Of a DNA stretch of 64,000 nt, positions 9,329 to 17,374 are shown piece after piece. A model generated the notes under the pieces. That model was given only the letters and a program-made list of their open reading frames with translations, ran no database searches and was not told the DNA's origin. The position numbers were made by a program, and so were the translations under genes. How positions within the stretch are numbered: the stretch's first letter is position 1; each line of letters begins with the position of its first letter. The stretch lies in the NCBI GenBank assembly GCA_019459085.1, contig JAIBEW010000029.1:233343-297342 (forward strand), in the 5' to 3' direction. The stretch comes from Kaistella sp. GTDB lineage: Bacteria; Bacteroidota; Bacteroidia; Flavobacteriales; Weeksellaceae.

Positions 9329-9348
9329 ATTATGAAAATATTAATTGT

Positions 9349-9356
9349 CAAAAGTA
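9349..9356 (-). promoter_or_regulatory. -7 element for the cupin-like gene
   Basis: TACTTTTG on the minus strand, 20 nt before the start codon; matches TAnnTTTG. Confidence 0.4.
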
Positions 9357-9494
9357 TTAAATTTTTAAGCACCGCCATATATTTTTGATTTGTTCAGAAG
9401 GCAGATTATGATGCTTATCAATAATCAATCCCAAATTTGCTGTTAAAAGAGATAATTTGATAATGATCACTGAAATTGTTCAACTCAAAAGTTT

Positions 9495-9525
9495 TGTAAC
9501 AATTCAAAAGGTTTTTTTACTAATA
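9495..9525 (+). promoter_or_regulatory. ECF-type promoter candidate (TGTAAC-N18-ACTAATA)
   Basis: TGTAAC (9495-9500) and ACTAATA (9519-9525) are 18 nt apart, 21 nt before the ATG. The same two blocks with the same spacer length precede the second GLPGLI gene at 13743-13773. The elements differ from the housekeeping TTG/TAnnTTTG pair and look like an alternative-sigma promoter. Confidence 0.55.
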
Positions 9526-9546
9526 CCATGACTATAAATTGAAACC

Positions 9547-12252
9547 ATGAAACAATCGCTTACTTTTTTTCTGATTTTATTTTTCACCACCACTGCATTT
9601 GCACAGAAAACCATTACTGGAAAGGTAGTGGATTCTGACGGCGAAGTTGTTCCAAGTGCAAGTGTGACGGTTGAAGAGCCCGGCAAAGATGCCATTATTG
9701 CCTACGGAATTTCCAATGCTAAAGGTGAATATAAAGTTACTTTCACTACTTTGGAACCCAATGTGGAAATGAAAGTTAAGGCATTCAACCAGAAACCTCT
9801 GACCAAAACGGTGAAAAATGAGAATCAGAACCTCAATTTTTCGATGGATTCTGAAGCCACAGAAATTAAGGAGGTGAAACTGAAAACCAAACTCATCACC
9901 AAAAAAGGGGACACGATTTCTTATGATTTAAAAGCTTTTGAAAGCAAAGCCGACCGCACCTTGGCTGATGTTCTGAGAAAAATTCCCGGAATTGAAGTAA
10001 ATGGTGATGGAACTGTTCTTTATCAGGGCGAACCGATTAATAAATTCTATGTAAACGGAAAAGATTTAATGGAAGGTGGTTACGGAACCATCAACAACTC
10101 ATTGCCGAAAGATGCTGTACAGAAGGTGGAAGTGATGGAAAATCACCAACCGGTGAAAATTCTTCAGGATAAAGTTCCTTCGGAAAATGCAGCACTGAAT
10201 GTTCAGTTGAAAAAATCTGTCACCATGACGGGGAGAGGAGAGGCCGGAACCGGCTTTGGCGATCCATGGCTCTGGAATTTAAAATTGACGCCGATGTTTT
10301 TCGGGCAGAAGAACCAGTGGGTCATCAACTATAAAACCAATAATAACGGCGAACAGGTGGAAAGTGAAGGAAATATCCTTTCATTCGGAAACCGTTATGA
10401 AGGAAGGAGAGGAAATGTCTCCCAAAACGACTGGCTGAATGTTGAAAATGCCTCGGTTCCCGACCTTCCGCAGAAAAGATACCTTATGAACAATATTCAT
10501 TATCTGTCGGCAAATCTGCTTACGAATCCTTTCAAAAACAAAGAATGGGAACTGAAAGCCAATGCCAGTTATACCAATAATGTGGTTACCCGGGATTCTT
10601 ATGATGAGGATTATTATTTCGCTACGCAGAATTCTGTTATAACCAATATTTCGAATAAGTTTTTTACCGATAAAGCAAAAGGAGAATTGATTTTCACGAA
10701 GAATGCCAAAAAAGGGTTCTTTAAAAACGTAACGACTTTTTCACAGTTCTGGAATGCAGACCGGACGAATGTGAACAGAAATGATTTTTATGGAGCCAGA
10801 ACAGGTCAGCAGGCAATTGAGTCGCCTACTTCTTCGTTCCAAAACTCTTTAAGCACCATTATTCCGTGGAAAGAAAAACTGGTGAATTTCATGTCCTACA
10901 TCAGTTATCAGGACGACAGACAGACGCTGGAAATTCTGCCGTCTTCTTATTTGAGATTTGAAAACACTAAAACTGACGCAGATGATTTTCTTTTTGAAAA
11001 CACAGATTCTGTAATCCAGGATCTCCGCATTAAAACTTTAGAAATCAATCATTCCGCAAGTGTTGGTTTTTCTGCAAAAAAATGGACTTTCACGCCGGAA
11101 GTCGGGTTAAATTTTTCCAGAGATCAGCTCAATACCGAGTTTTCTACCGTGACCAACGGCGTTATTTCTCCGTACGGAACAGATTACACCAACGACCTTA
11201 CGTTTACAAATGCAGTTCCGTATGCCTCTTTAGGAATTAACTTTAAAAGCGATGCCTGGATGCTTTATTCCCAGTTTCCCATTAATTTCAACAATATTAA
11301 AGCAGACGACCCGGCGAGGAACGTTTCAAAAACGGTAAATAAACTGACTTTTGAGCCTTCGCTTTTTGCGCAGTATTCATTCGCCTCTTTTTGGAAAGCC
11401 AGTGTAAGCGCGAACATGAACTATAACTTCGGAAGTACAAACGACAGTTATGCAGGATTCATATTTTCGAGTCCCACTTCGCCGTCTGCAATGAGCGCAG
11501 CCAATCCGCTTCCCGAAACATTTTCGAAATCTGCAGGATCAAGGATTGAGTACCGGAATCCACTGAACAACCTCTTCTTCAATGTAAATTACCGTTACAG
11601 CAATACAAACCGGAATATTATCGGGAATTCCTTTAACGATGGTTCGGGATTTACGACAACCCAATTCGAAGAAAGGGACAATCAAACCACCTCCAAAACT
11701 GCCGGAGCAGAAATCGGAAAATATTTTCCTAAATTTAAAAGCAATGCTTCACTAAACTTCAATAATACAGTTTCATTATCTGAGGCTCTCAACACTTTTC
11801 CGGAGCTGGGCGAAGTTTTTTATGAAATAAAAAGCACTTCTAACAGAGTTGGTTTTAAGTTGAACAATACTTATTTTTCGTGGATGAGTGTAGATTATAA
11901 TCTTACCTATTCGTGGAACGAGCAGGAAAGTTTTCTCAATAATTCTAAGAACAATGGCTTTAACCATAATTTAAGCACCTATTTTTATCCGGTGGAGAAC
12001 CATACCATAGGATTTATCTGGGACCAAATCAATTCCGGAAACAATCTGACGAGCTACAAAAATGCTTTTTATGACCTTTCTTACCAGTATACCTGGGCAG
12101 CAAAAAAAGTAGATTTTGAAGTGAAGTGGATGAATATTGCGAACCGGAAAGTTTTTGAAAGATATTCGATAAACACAACTTCTGAAAGTTTTACAAGAAT
12201 GCAGCTGCGCCCAAGTCAGGTCATGTTTACGGTAAAATTCAATTTTAAATAA
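9547..12252 (+). CDS. Outer-membrane beta-barrel protein with N-terminal carboxypeptidase-regulatory-like domain
   Basis: 901 residues. A signal peptide ends at AFAQ (about residue 20). A CarboxypepD_reg-like beta-sandwich follows (TITGKVVDSDGEVVPSASV from residue 22). Next comes a plug-like region with ADVLRKIPGIEVNGDGTVLY and INKFYVNGKDL, then a barrel of alternating aromatic strands to the last residues (QVMFTVKFNFK). This is the TonB-dependent-receptor-like type that Flavobacteriia often pair with a GLPGLI gene. The cargo is unknown. The GLPGLI gene starts 6 nt downstream, so both are likely made together. A distinct TonB box was not identified. Confidence 0.85.
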   Translation: MKQSLTFFLILFFTTTAFAQKTITGKVVDSDGEVVPSASVTVEEPGKDAIIAYGISNAKGEYKVTFTTLEPNVEMKVKAFNQKPLTKTVKNENQNLNFSMDSEATEIKEVKLKTKLITKKGDTISYDLKAFESKADRTLADVLRKIPGIEVNGDGTVLYQGEPINKFYVNGKDLMEGGYGTINNSLPKDAVQKVEVMENHQPVKILQDKVPSENAALNVQLKKSVTMTGRGEAGTGFGDPWLWNLKLTPMFFGQKNQWVINYKTNNNGEQVESEGNILSFGNRYEGRRGNVSQNDWLNVENASVPDLPQKRYLMNNIHYLSANLLTNPFKNKEWELKANASYTNNVVTRDSYDEDYYFATQNSVITNISNKFFTDKAKGELIFTKNAKKGFFKNVTTFSQFWNADRTNVNRNDFYGARTGQQAIESPTSSFQNSLSTIIPWKEKLVNFMSYISYQDDRQTLEILPSSYLRFENTKTDADDFLFENTDSVIQDLRIKTLEINHSASVGFSAKKWTFTPEVGLNFSRDQLNTEFSTVTNGVISPYGTDYTNDLTFTNAVPYASLGINFKSDAWMLYSQFPINFNNIKADDPARNVSKTVNKLTFEPSLFAQYSFASFWKASVSANMNYNFGSTNDSYAGFIFSSPTSPSAMSAANPLPETFSKSAGSRIEYRNPLNNLFFNVNYRYSNTNRNIIGNSFNDGSGFTTTQFEERDNQTTSKTAGAEIGKYFPKFKSNASLNFNNTVSLSEALNTFPELGEVFYEIKSTSNRVGFKLNNTYFSWMSVDYNLTYSWNEQESFLNNSKNNGFNHNLSTYFYPVENHTIGFIWDQINSGNNLTSYKNAFYDLSYQYTWAAKKVDFEVKWMNIANRKVFERYSINTTSESFTRMQLRPSQVMFTVKFNFK

Positions 12253-12258
12253 TCGGTC

Positions 12259-13131
12259 ATGAAAAAAATTGCAATCTTTTTTGTGTTGTTCTCATTGCTT
12301 TTTTCAGCGCAGAACAGCAGAGTGATTTATGAATACAGATTTCGCCCGGATTCTACAAAAACCGACAGTCTTAAAAAGGAATGGATGTATCTTGATATCC
12401 ATGAAAACGGCTCAAAATATTACAGCAAAAGCGCTTTTGAAAGCGATTCCATTATCAATGAGAGCATCAAAAAACAGATGGCGTCCGGAATGAGAAGCAT
12501 TTCGGTATCCAGACAAAGAGATGGCGGAGAAGTTGATTATGAGGTGGAAAAAACCTATCCCGATTACAAAACTTTTTTGGTAACCGATATTGGCAACGAC
12601 TCCTATAAAGTGCTGGAAGACAGGAAACCGGTCTGGAGAATCTTACCCGAAAAAAAGCAGTTGGGTGAATTTGAAGTTCAGAAAGCGGCCACCAATTTTG
12701 CCGGCAGAAACTGGACTGCCTGGTTCACTACCGATGTTCCCGTTCAGGACGGACCGTATAAATTCTCCGGACTTCCAGGATTAATCGTTGAAATTTCAGA
12801 TGAGACAGGCAGCCACCGGATGGAACTCAAAGGAATTAAAAAAATTCCCGAAACCAAACAGGAGAAACTGGACACCAAAGGTCAAGACATTCCGTTGCTC
12901 AGCAAAAAACCGATAGAAGTGAACCGCCAGCAATATGTAAAGCTGCTTAAACAGCACGAAAATGATCCGGTTCAGGGAATGCGCGAAATGCTGAACCGTC
13001 CTAATTCCAAAGTAAAAATCAATATCAACGGAAAAGAGATTTCGGAACCAAAAGATATTTTAAGAGAGATGGAAAAATCGGCCCGGGAAGAAATGGCGCG
13101 CAATAACAACAGAATAGAACTGAAACCATAA
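12259..13131 (+). CDS. GLPGLI family protein
   Basis: 290 residues with a signal peptide (cleavage near FSAQ, about residue 17). The family's namesake motif is exact at residues 171-176, inside DGPYKFSGLPGLIVEI, preceded by the conserved NWTAWFTTDVPVQDGPY. GLPGLI proteins are secreted or periplasmic proteins of unknown function restricted to Bacteroidota, often next to outer-membrane receptors. Here it is the second gene of a two-gene unit with the 901-residue barrel protein. The C-terminal 80 residues are lysine-rich. Confidence 0.95.
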   Translation: MKKIAIFFVLFSLLFSAQNSRVIYEYRFRPDSTKTDSLKKEWMYLDIHENGSKYYSKSAFESDSIINESIKKQMASGMRSISVSRQRDGGEVDYEVEKTYPDYKTFLVTDIGNDSYKVLEDRKPVWRILPEKKQLGEFEVQKAATNFAGRNWTAWFTTDVPVQDGPYKFSGLPGLIVEISDETGSHRMELKGIKKIPETKQEKLDTKGQDIPLLSKKPIEVNRQQYVKLLKQHENDPVQGMREMLNRPNSKVKININGKEISEPKDILREMEKSAREEMARNNNRIELKP

Positions 13132-13134
13132 ACG

Positions 13135-13155
13135 AAGCCCCAATTTTTGGGGCTT
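13135..13155. terminator. Bidirectional hairpin between GLPGLI and DinB genes
   Basis: A 7-bp GC-rich stem (AAGCCCC/GGGGCTT) with a 7-nt loop, T-rich on the plus side. It lies between convergent genes and probably serves both. Confidence 0.65.
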
Positions 13156-13171
13156 TATTTTTTCTGAATTT

Positions 13172-13669
13172 CTAAAAACTTTCATCATCCGCTGTAGGAC
13201 CGTAACTTCCGGGAAGCGGAATATCGAGCAGACGGTAATAAACGCCCAGCTGCGCGCGGTGATGCGTGATTTGGTCCAGCGCAACCCTGATCGCTTCGTA
13301 TTTGTTATAATCTGCGAGTTGTTTTTCACCCACATTCATCGTCCAGCGACCATTCAGATCCTCTTCAGTGATGTTTTCCAGAGCCTTTTTGCTGTTGGCA
13401 TAATCATCTTCCAGTTTTTGCTGAAGTTCCTTTTTTGTCGTTAAAAAGGTAGGTTGATAATCACCGGCCGCAAAATCGAGTTTTTCTGTTTTCAGCATAA
13501 AGTCCGGCCAACCGAAAATTTCTGCAACATGAGTCGCTAGCGGCATCAGTTTCATGCTTTTTTCGTGCGGTGCATAATCGTTTTTTTCCTCGGGAAAAAG
13601 GGCAAAGAACTTTTTAGTGGTCTCATATTCCTGCTGCAGCTCTTTTCGTAAATGTGGTAAAGAATCCAT
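13172..13669 (-). CDS. DinB family protein
   Basis: 165 residues, a four-helix bundle by pattern. The metal-site histidines of DinB/YfiT proteins are visible: H47 (ATHVAEIFGW) and the pair H136-H137 (DQITHHRAQLG). The family includes DNA-damage-inducible proteins and thiol transferases (bacillithiol/mycothiol type), so the reaction cannot be assigned from sequence. It is a single-gene unit convergent with the GLPGLI operon. Confidence 0.88.
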   Translation of the reverse strand: MDSLPHLRKELQQEYETTKKFFALFPEEKNDYAPHEKSMKLMPLATHVAEIFGWPDFMLKTEKLDFAAGDYQPTFLTTKKELQQKLEDDYANSKKALENITEEDLNGRWTMNVGEKQLADYNKYEAIRVALDQITHHRAQLGVYYRLLDIPLPGSYGPTADDESF

Positions 13670-13742
13670 AATTTTTTTATAAAGTTAAAAATTTCATCCG
13701 TACTTATAATTAAATCATTATTAAAATTTTCATAAAAATTTC

Positions 13743-13773
13743 TGTAACAATTATGGGTTAATTTGAACTAATA
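13743..13773 (+). promoter_or_regulatory. ECF-type promoter candidate (TGTAAC-N18-ACTAATA), second copy
   Basis: TGTAAC (13743-13748) and ACTAATA (13767-13773) with an 18-nt spacer, 18 nt before the ATG. Identity with the 9495-9525 copy extends to TGTAACAATT on the left side. Confidence 0.55.
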
Positions 13774-13791
13774 GGTAAATAATTAAAAAAG

Positions 13792-14694
13792 ATGAAAAAA
13801 ATAGTTACTTTGTTTTTGCTTACCATTTTCTTCGCTGCGAATGCACAGGAAACAGCAAACAGGTTTTTTTATGAACTCACGTTCAAACCTAAAAAAGGAA
13901 TAGATGTTACTGAAAAGGTGATCATGGTTTTAGACATTACGAAAGAGAAATCAATATACCGCGACTACACGTTGATTGCACAGGATTCCATTCTTAAAGT
14001 TCAGATTGAAGCGATGCAGAAATCGGGAACGTTTAAAGACATTTCGAAGACGATTAAAATGCCGAAGTTTTCTGAAAAAATCTACAAAATGTATCCTGAT
14101 ATGAAGATTTTGTATATCGAAAGGATTGCAAATGGATTTACTCCTATGAATATAGCCTATAACGATGAGGTGAAATTCAACTGGAAGATTCAGAATGAGA
14201 AAGAAAAAGTAGGCACTTACAACACCCAGAAAGCTACAACAGAGTTTGGCGGAAGAAAATGGACAGCCTGGTTTTCTACCGATCTGCCGTTTCAGGACGG
14301 ACCTTATAAATTCTATGGACTTCCCGGTTTGATCGTGAAGATTGAAGATGATGCCAAAAACTATACGTGGGAACTGAGAGGAAATAAAACAATTGAGAAC
14401 TTTAATGAAGTTTCTTATGCCGAGAGCATTTCGCCAGGCGGTTCCGGAGGAAAACCGGTGGAGGTTTCCAGAGAAAAATTCAATAAAACTTTTGGTGATT
14501 TTAAGAAAGATCCAATGGCTTCCGCAAGACCTTATCTAAAACCTGAAGTGTTATCCCAAAAAATGCCCGGAAGCGATACTACGATCGGCGAAATGGTGAA
14601 ACAGCAGGAAAAAATGATGCGCGATTTTTATGATGCAAACACCAATCCTATAGAAATTGATGCAGAACCGGCCAACGGAAAAAAGAAAAACTAA
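13792..14694 (+). CDS. GLPGLI family protein (second copy)
   Basis: 300 residues, signal peptide ending at NAQ (residue 19). The GLPGLI hexapeptide is at residues 176-181 within QDGPYKFYGLPGLIVKI. It shares with the 12.3-kb protein the W-T-A-W-F-(S/T)-T-D block before this motif but diverges elsewhere, so it is a paralogue and not a recent duplicate. It is transcribed alone from a promoter like that of the barrel operon, which suggests joint control. Function unknown. Confidence 0.95.
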   Translation: MKKIVTLFLLTIFFAANAQETANRFFYELTFKPKKGIDVTEKVIMVLDITKEKSIYRDYTLIAQDSILKVQIEAMQKSGTFKDISKTIKMPKFSEKIYKMYPDMKILYIERIANGFTPMNIAYNDEVKFNWKIQNEKEKVGTYNTQKATTEFGGRKWTAWFSTDLPFQDGPYKFYGLPGLIVKIEDDAKNYTWELRGNKTIENFNEVSYAESISPGGSGGKPVEVSREKFNKTFGDFKKDPMASARPYLKPEVLSQKMPGSDTTIGEMVKQQEKMMRDFYDANTNPIEIDAEPANGKKKN

Positions 14695-14721
14695 GCTTCA
14701 TATCAGCTAAATTATATTGTT

Positions 14722-14754
14722 GATCCGGGAACAGAAATGTTTCCGGATTTTTTA
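14722..14754 (+). terminator. Terminator after second GLPGLI gene
   Basis: Imperfect stem built from GATCCGGGAACA and TGTTTCCGGAT with a short loop, then a T-run. Confidence 0.6.
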
Positions 14755-14784
14755 TATGAAATTGGTCATGTATACAGAATGTCC

Positions 14785-14807
14785 TTATTTAGATTAAATT
14801 TAAATAA
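14785..14807 (+). promoter_or_regulatory. Palindromic operator, candidate iron box of the feo operon
   Basis: A 23-bp near-perfect palindrome centred on A14796, with half-sites TTATTTAGATT and AATTTAAATAA (10 of 11 positions pair). Its inner 9-1-9 layout is that of Fur boxes; DtxR-type sites are also AT-rich palindromes. It ends 1 nt before the -7 element, where a repressor would block polymerase. Identity of the regulator is inference. Confidence 0.5.
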
Positions 14808-14808
14808 C

Positions 14809-14816
14809 TATATTTG
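14809..14816 (+). promoter_or_regulatory. -7 element of feoA-feoB
   Basis: TATATTTG, a perfect TAnnTTTG. Transcription would begin about 14822, which rules against the in-frame TTG at 14814 as start and favours TTG 14835 or a later codon. Confidence 0.55.
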
Positions 14817-14834
14817 CCTCACAAAATCTTCATA

Positions 14835-15089
14835 TTGAAAAGAGACATTTCAGATAAACTTTGCTGCTTCCCGAAAAACAAAAACGGGAAAATTGTGGGC
14901 TACGAAAATGAAGACCTCAGAATGCCGAACAAAATCATTGAAATGGGGCTTTTGCCCGAAACGGCTTTCAGGATTCTTTATCAGGCTCCGTTCAAAGGGC
15001 CGCTCTATATTGAATTTGGTGATGAAAAAAGCAGAATTGCACTTCGGGAAGAAGAAGCACGCTTCATCATTGTTGAAGCCTTAAATTAG
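14835..15089 (+). CDS. feoA: FeoA-like protein
   Basis: 84 residues from TTG 14835; no in-frame ATG precedes the conserved part, and the -7 element rules out the earlier TTG. An SH3-like FeoA core is visible (MGLLPETAFRILYQAPFKGP and YIEFGDEKSRIALREEEA). FeoA is a small cytosolic partner of the ferrous-iron transporter FeoB that tunes its GTPase or transport activity. feoB follows within 30 nt and a palindromic operator precedes the promoter. The start codon remains uncertain by up to a dozen residues. Confidence 0.85.
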   Translation: MKRDISDKLCCFPKNKNGKIVGYENEDLRMPNKIIEMGLLPETAFRILYQAPFKGPLYIEFGDEKSRIALREEEARFIIVEALN

Positions 15090-15115
15090 ATTTCAATTTT
15101 TAATGGATTAAGGTG

Positions 15116-17158
15116 ATGAACATGCAGGACACTTCTAAAAAAAAGCAAATACTTCTTGTCGGAAACCCAAATGTCGGAAAATCCACCGTTTTCAATCTCC
15201 TCTGCAACAAAAAACAGAAAACCGGTAATTACGCCGGTGTAACCGTAGCGAGCCATTCCGGAAACTATCATTACAAAGGTGAAAATATAGAAGTCATTGA
15301 TTTGCCGGGCTCCTACAGTGTTTATCCAACCTCAGAAGACGAAGCCATTTTTTCCAAATTTTTAATTGAAGAACAGCGTAACTACGCCGGTGTGGTGTAT
15401 ATTCTGGAAGCGTTGAGCATTAAAAGAGGGTTGCTTCTTTTTCAGCAGATTCAGGATCTTGGAATTCCTATTTTACTGGTGGTGAACCAGATTGACCAGG
15501 CCGAAAGACGCGGAATCAACATCAATTTGGAGGAACTTTCGAAAGAATTAGGTGTTAAAGTACTGCAGACCAATGCCAAACAGAATCTGGGAATTGATGA
15601 ACTCCGGGAGGAAATATTCCGTTCTGGGTTTTTAAAATCCGGTAAAATTTCCTTTGAAATTCCGGTAGAACAGAAAGGCCTTATTTTTAAAATTCTGTCC
15701 AATACCGAAGAAAACAATCAATATAAAGTCTGGACCCTGCTTTCATCGGATACTTATCTGGGCAAACTGGAGTCGGTTCGGGATCAGATGAATTATGAAG
15801 ATGCCAAATGCTTGGTTCCCAAACGACTGCAGACTCAGGAAACCATCAGGAGATATCAGAATATCGACAGGATTATTGCTAAAGTGCTGTCTAAAAAACC
15901 ACAATTCAAAGAACTCCTCACTGAAAAACTGGATAAAATCCTCGTTCACAGGTTTTGGGGTTATTTTATTTTCGCAGCCATACTTTTGCTGATTTTCCAG
16001 AGCGTTTTCTTTCTTGCCGAATATCCGATGAACTGGATCGACAGTATTTTTCTCTGGCTTTCAAACACCGCAAACGATACACTTCCCGAAGGACCCATTA
16101 ATTCGCTTATTTCAAACGGAATCATTCCAGGACTGGGTGGAATCATCATTTTTGCGCCGCAGATCGGTATTTTGCTCTATTTCCTTTATCTTTTGGAAGA
16201 TTCAGGATATATGGCGCGGGTTATTTTCCTCATGGACCGCTTTTTACGACCGTTTGGCTTAAACGGAAAAAGTATTGTACCGTTGGTTTCCGGAACAGCG
16301 TGTGCGATTCCTGCCATCATGTCGACAAGAAATATCGAAAATGTCAAAGAAAGGCTTATCACTATTTTGGTAACACCTTTTATGACCTGCTCCGCAAGAC
16401 TTCCGGTGTACAGCATCATCATTGGGCTCATTATTCCCGATGAATATTTCGGAGGAATCAGTTATAAAGCACTGGCGTTGATGGCAATGTATTTTTTAGG
16501 TTTTTTTATGTCCTTAATGGCAGCAATTGTCTTAAAGAAATTCATAAAAAATAAAGGAAAATCATTCCTTGTGATGGATTTGCCGACGTATAAAATGCCT
16601 CTTTTCGGATACGATTTCCGGCTCATGCTCGAAAAAGTCTGGGAATTTATTACCGGTGCCGGAAAAATCATTTTTATTGTGAGTATTTTAATCTGGTTTT
16701 TCAGCTATTTTGGTCCTGATCAGAAATCGGATCACTGGTTGGCATCAGATGTTAAACTGGAGGATTCCTACCTGGCCAAAATGGGAAAATCAATAGAACC
16801 GGCTATTGCTCCGCTGGGTTATGACTGGAAAATGGGTGTTGGAATTCTCACGAGTTTCGTGGCAAGGGAAGTATTTGTGGGCACAATGTCGACGCTTTAC
16901 AGTCTTGATGACGATGCACCGGAAGGAAAAGTAATCGATAAAATGCGTCACGATGTGAAACCGAACGACGAAAAAGTTTTTAATTTTGCAACAGGAGTTT
17001 CGATTCTTTTCTTTTACGCTTTTGCCATGCAGTGTGTTTCTACTTTAGCGGTGGTATACAGAGAAACCAAATCCTGGAAATGGACGGTCGCACAGCTTGT
17101 CGGAATGTCCGGAATTGCTTATTTAGCCTCGCTCATTGTTTATCAGCTTTTAAAATAG
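15116..17158 (+). CDS. feoB: Ferrous iron transport protein B
   Basis: 680 residues from ATG 15116 (a GTG one codon earlier and an ATG two codons later are alternatives). The cytosolic G domain has G1 GNPNVGKST (16-24), G2 AGVTV, G3 DLPGSYS and G4 NQID. The membrane part holds two Gate (nucleoside-recognition) repeats, with MTCSARLPVYSIII the signature of the Cys-containing pore. FeoB imports Fe(II) across the inner membrane, driven or gated by GTP. It is co-transcribed with feoA and a 50-residue Cys-rich protein. Confidence 0.97.
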   Translation: MNMQDTSKKKQILLVGNPNVGKSTVFNLLCNKKQKTGNYAGVTVASHSGNYHYKGENIEVIDLPGSYSVYPTSEDEAIFSKFLIEEQRNYAGVVYILEALSIKRGLLLFQQIQDLGIPILLVVNQIDQAERRGININLEELSKELGVKVLQTNAKQNLGIDELREEIFRSGFLKSGKISFEIPVEQKGLIFKILSNTEENNQYKVWTLLSSDTYLGKLESVRDQMNYEDAKCLVPKRLQTQETIRRYQNIDRIIAKVLSKKPQFKELLTEKLDKILVHRFWGYFIFAAILLLIFQSVFFLAEYPMNWIDSIFLWLSNTANDTLPEGPINSLISNGIIPGLGGIIIFAPQIGILLYFLYLLEDSGYMARVIFLMDRFLRPFGLNGKSIVPLVSGTACAIPAIMSTRNIENVKERLITILVTPFMTCSARLPVYSIIIGLIIPDEYFGGISYKALALMAMYFLGFFMSLMAAIVLKKFIKNKGKSFLVMDLPTYKMPLFGYDFRLMLEKVWEFITGAGKIIFIVSILIWFFSYFGPDQKSDHWLASDVKLEDSYLAKMGKSIEPAIAPLGYDWKMGVGILTSFVAREVFVGTMSTLYSLDDDAPEGKVIDKMRHDVKPNDEKVFNFATGVSILFFYAFAMQCVSTLAVVYRETKSWKWTVAQLVGMSGIAYLASLIVYQLLK

Positions 17159-17161
17159 GAA

Positions 17162-17314
17162 ATGGAAACATCAATTATTTTGCAGTATTTTCTGATTGCG
17201 GTGATTGTTATTTTCGCCGGATATGCTCTTTTCAAAATCATCCGGAAGAATTTCTCCTCAAAAAAATTCAAAAAAGGAAAACCCGGCTGCGATTCGGATT
17301 GCGGGTGTTCCTGA
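17162..17314 (+). CDS. FeoB-associated Cys-rich membrane protein
   Basis: 50 residues, starting 3 nt after the feoB stop. One membrane helix (about residues 5-25, ILQYFLIAVIVIFAGYALF) is followed by a basic stretch and a C-terminal cysteine cluster, CDSDCGCS. This is the layout of the FeoB-associated protein family (Pfam FeoB_associated), thought to act with FeoB at the inner membrane; the cysteines may handle iron. Its place at the end of the feo operon strongly supports the call despite the small size. Confidence 0.85.
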   Translation: METSIILQYFLIAVIVIFAGYALFKIIRKNFSSKKFKKGKPGCDSDCGCS

Positions 17315-17343
17315 CGCATTTATTTCCTCTGCTTTATTATTCG

Positions 17344-17351
17344 TATTTTTG
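17344..17351 (+). promoter_or_regulatory. -7 element for the phosphohexomutase gene
   Basis: TATTTTTG, matches TAnnTTTG, 23 nt before the ATG. Confidence 0.4.
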
Positions 17352-17374
17352 CAAAAATTTAAATAATTCAGGCT

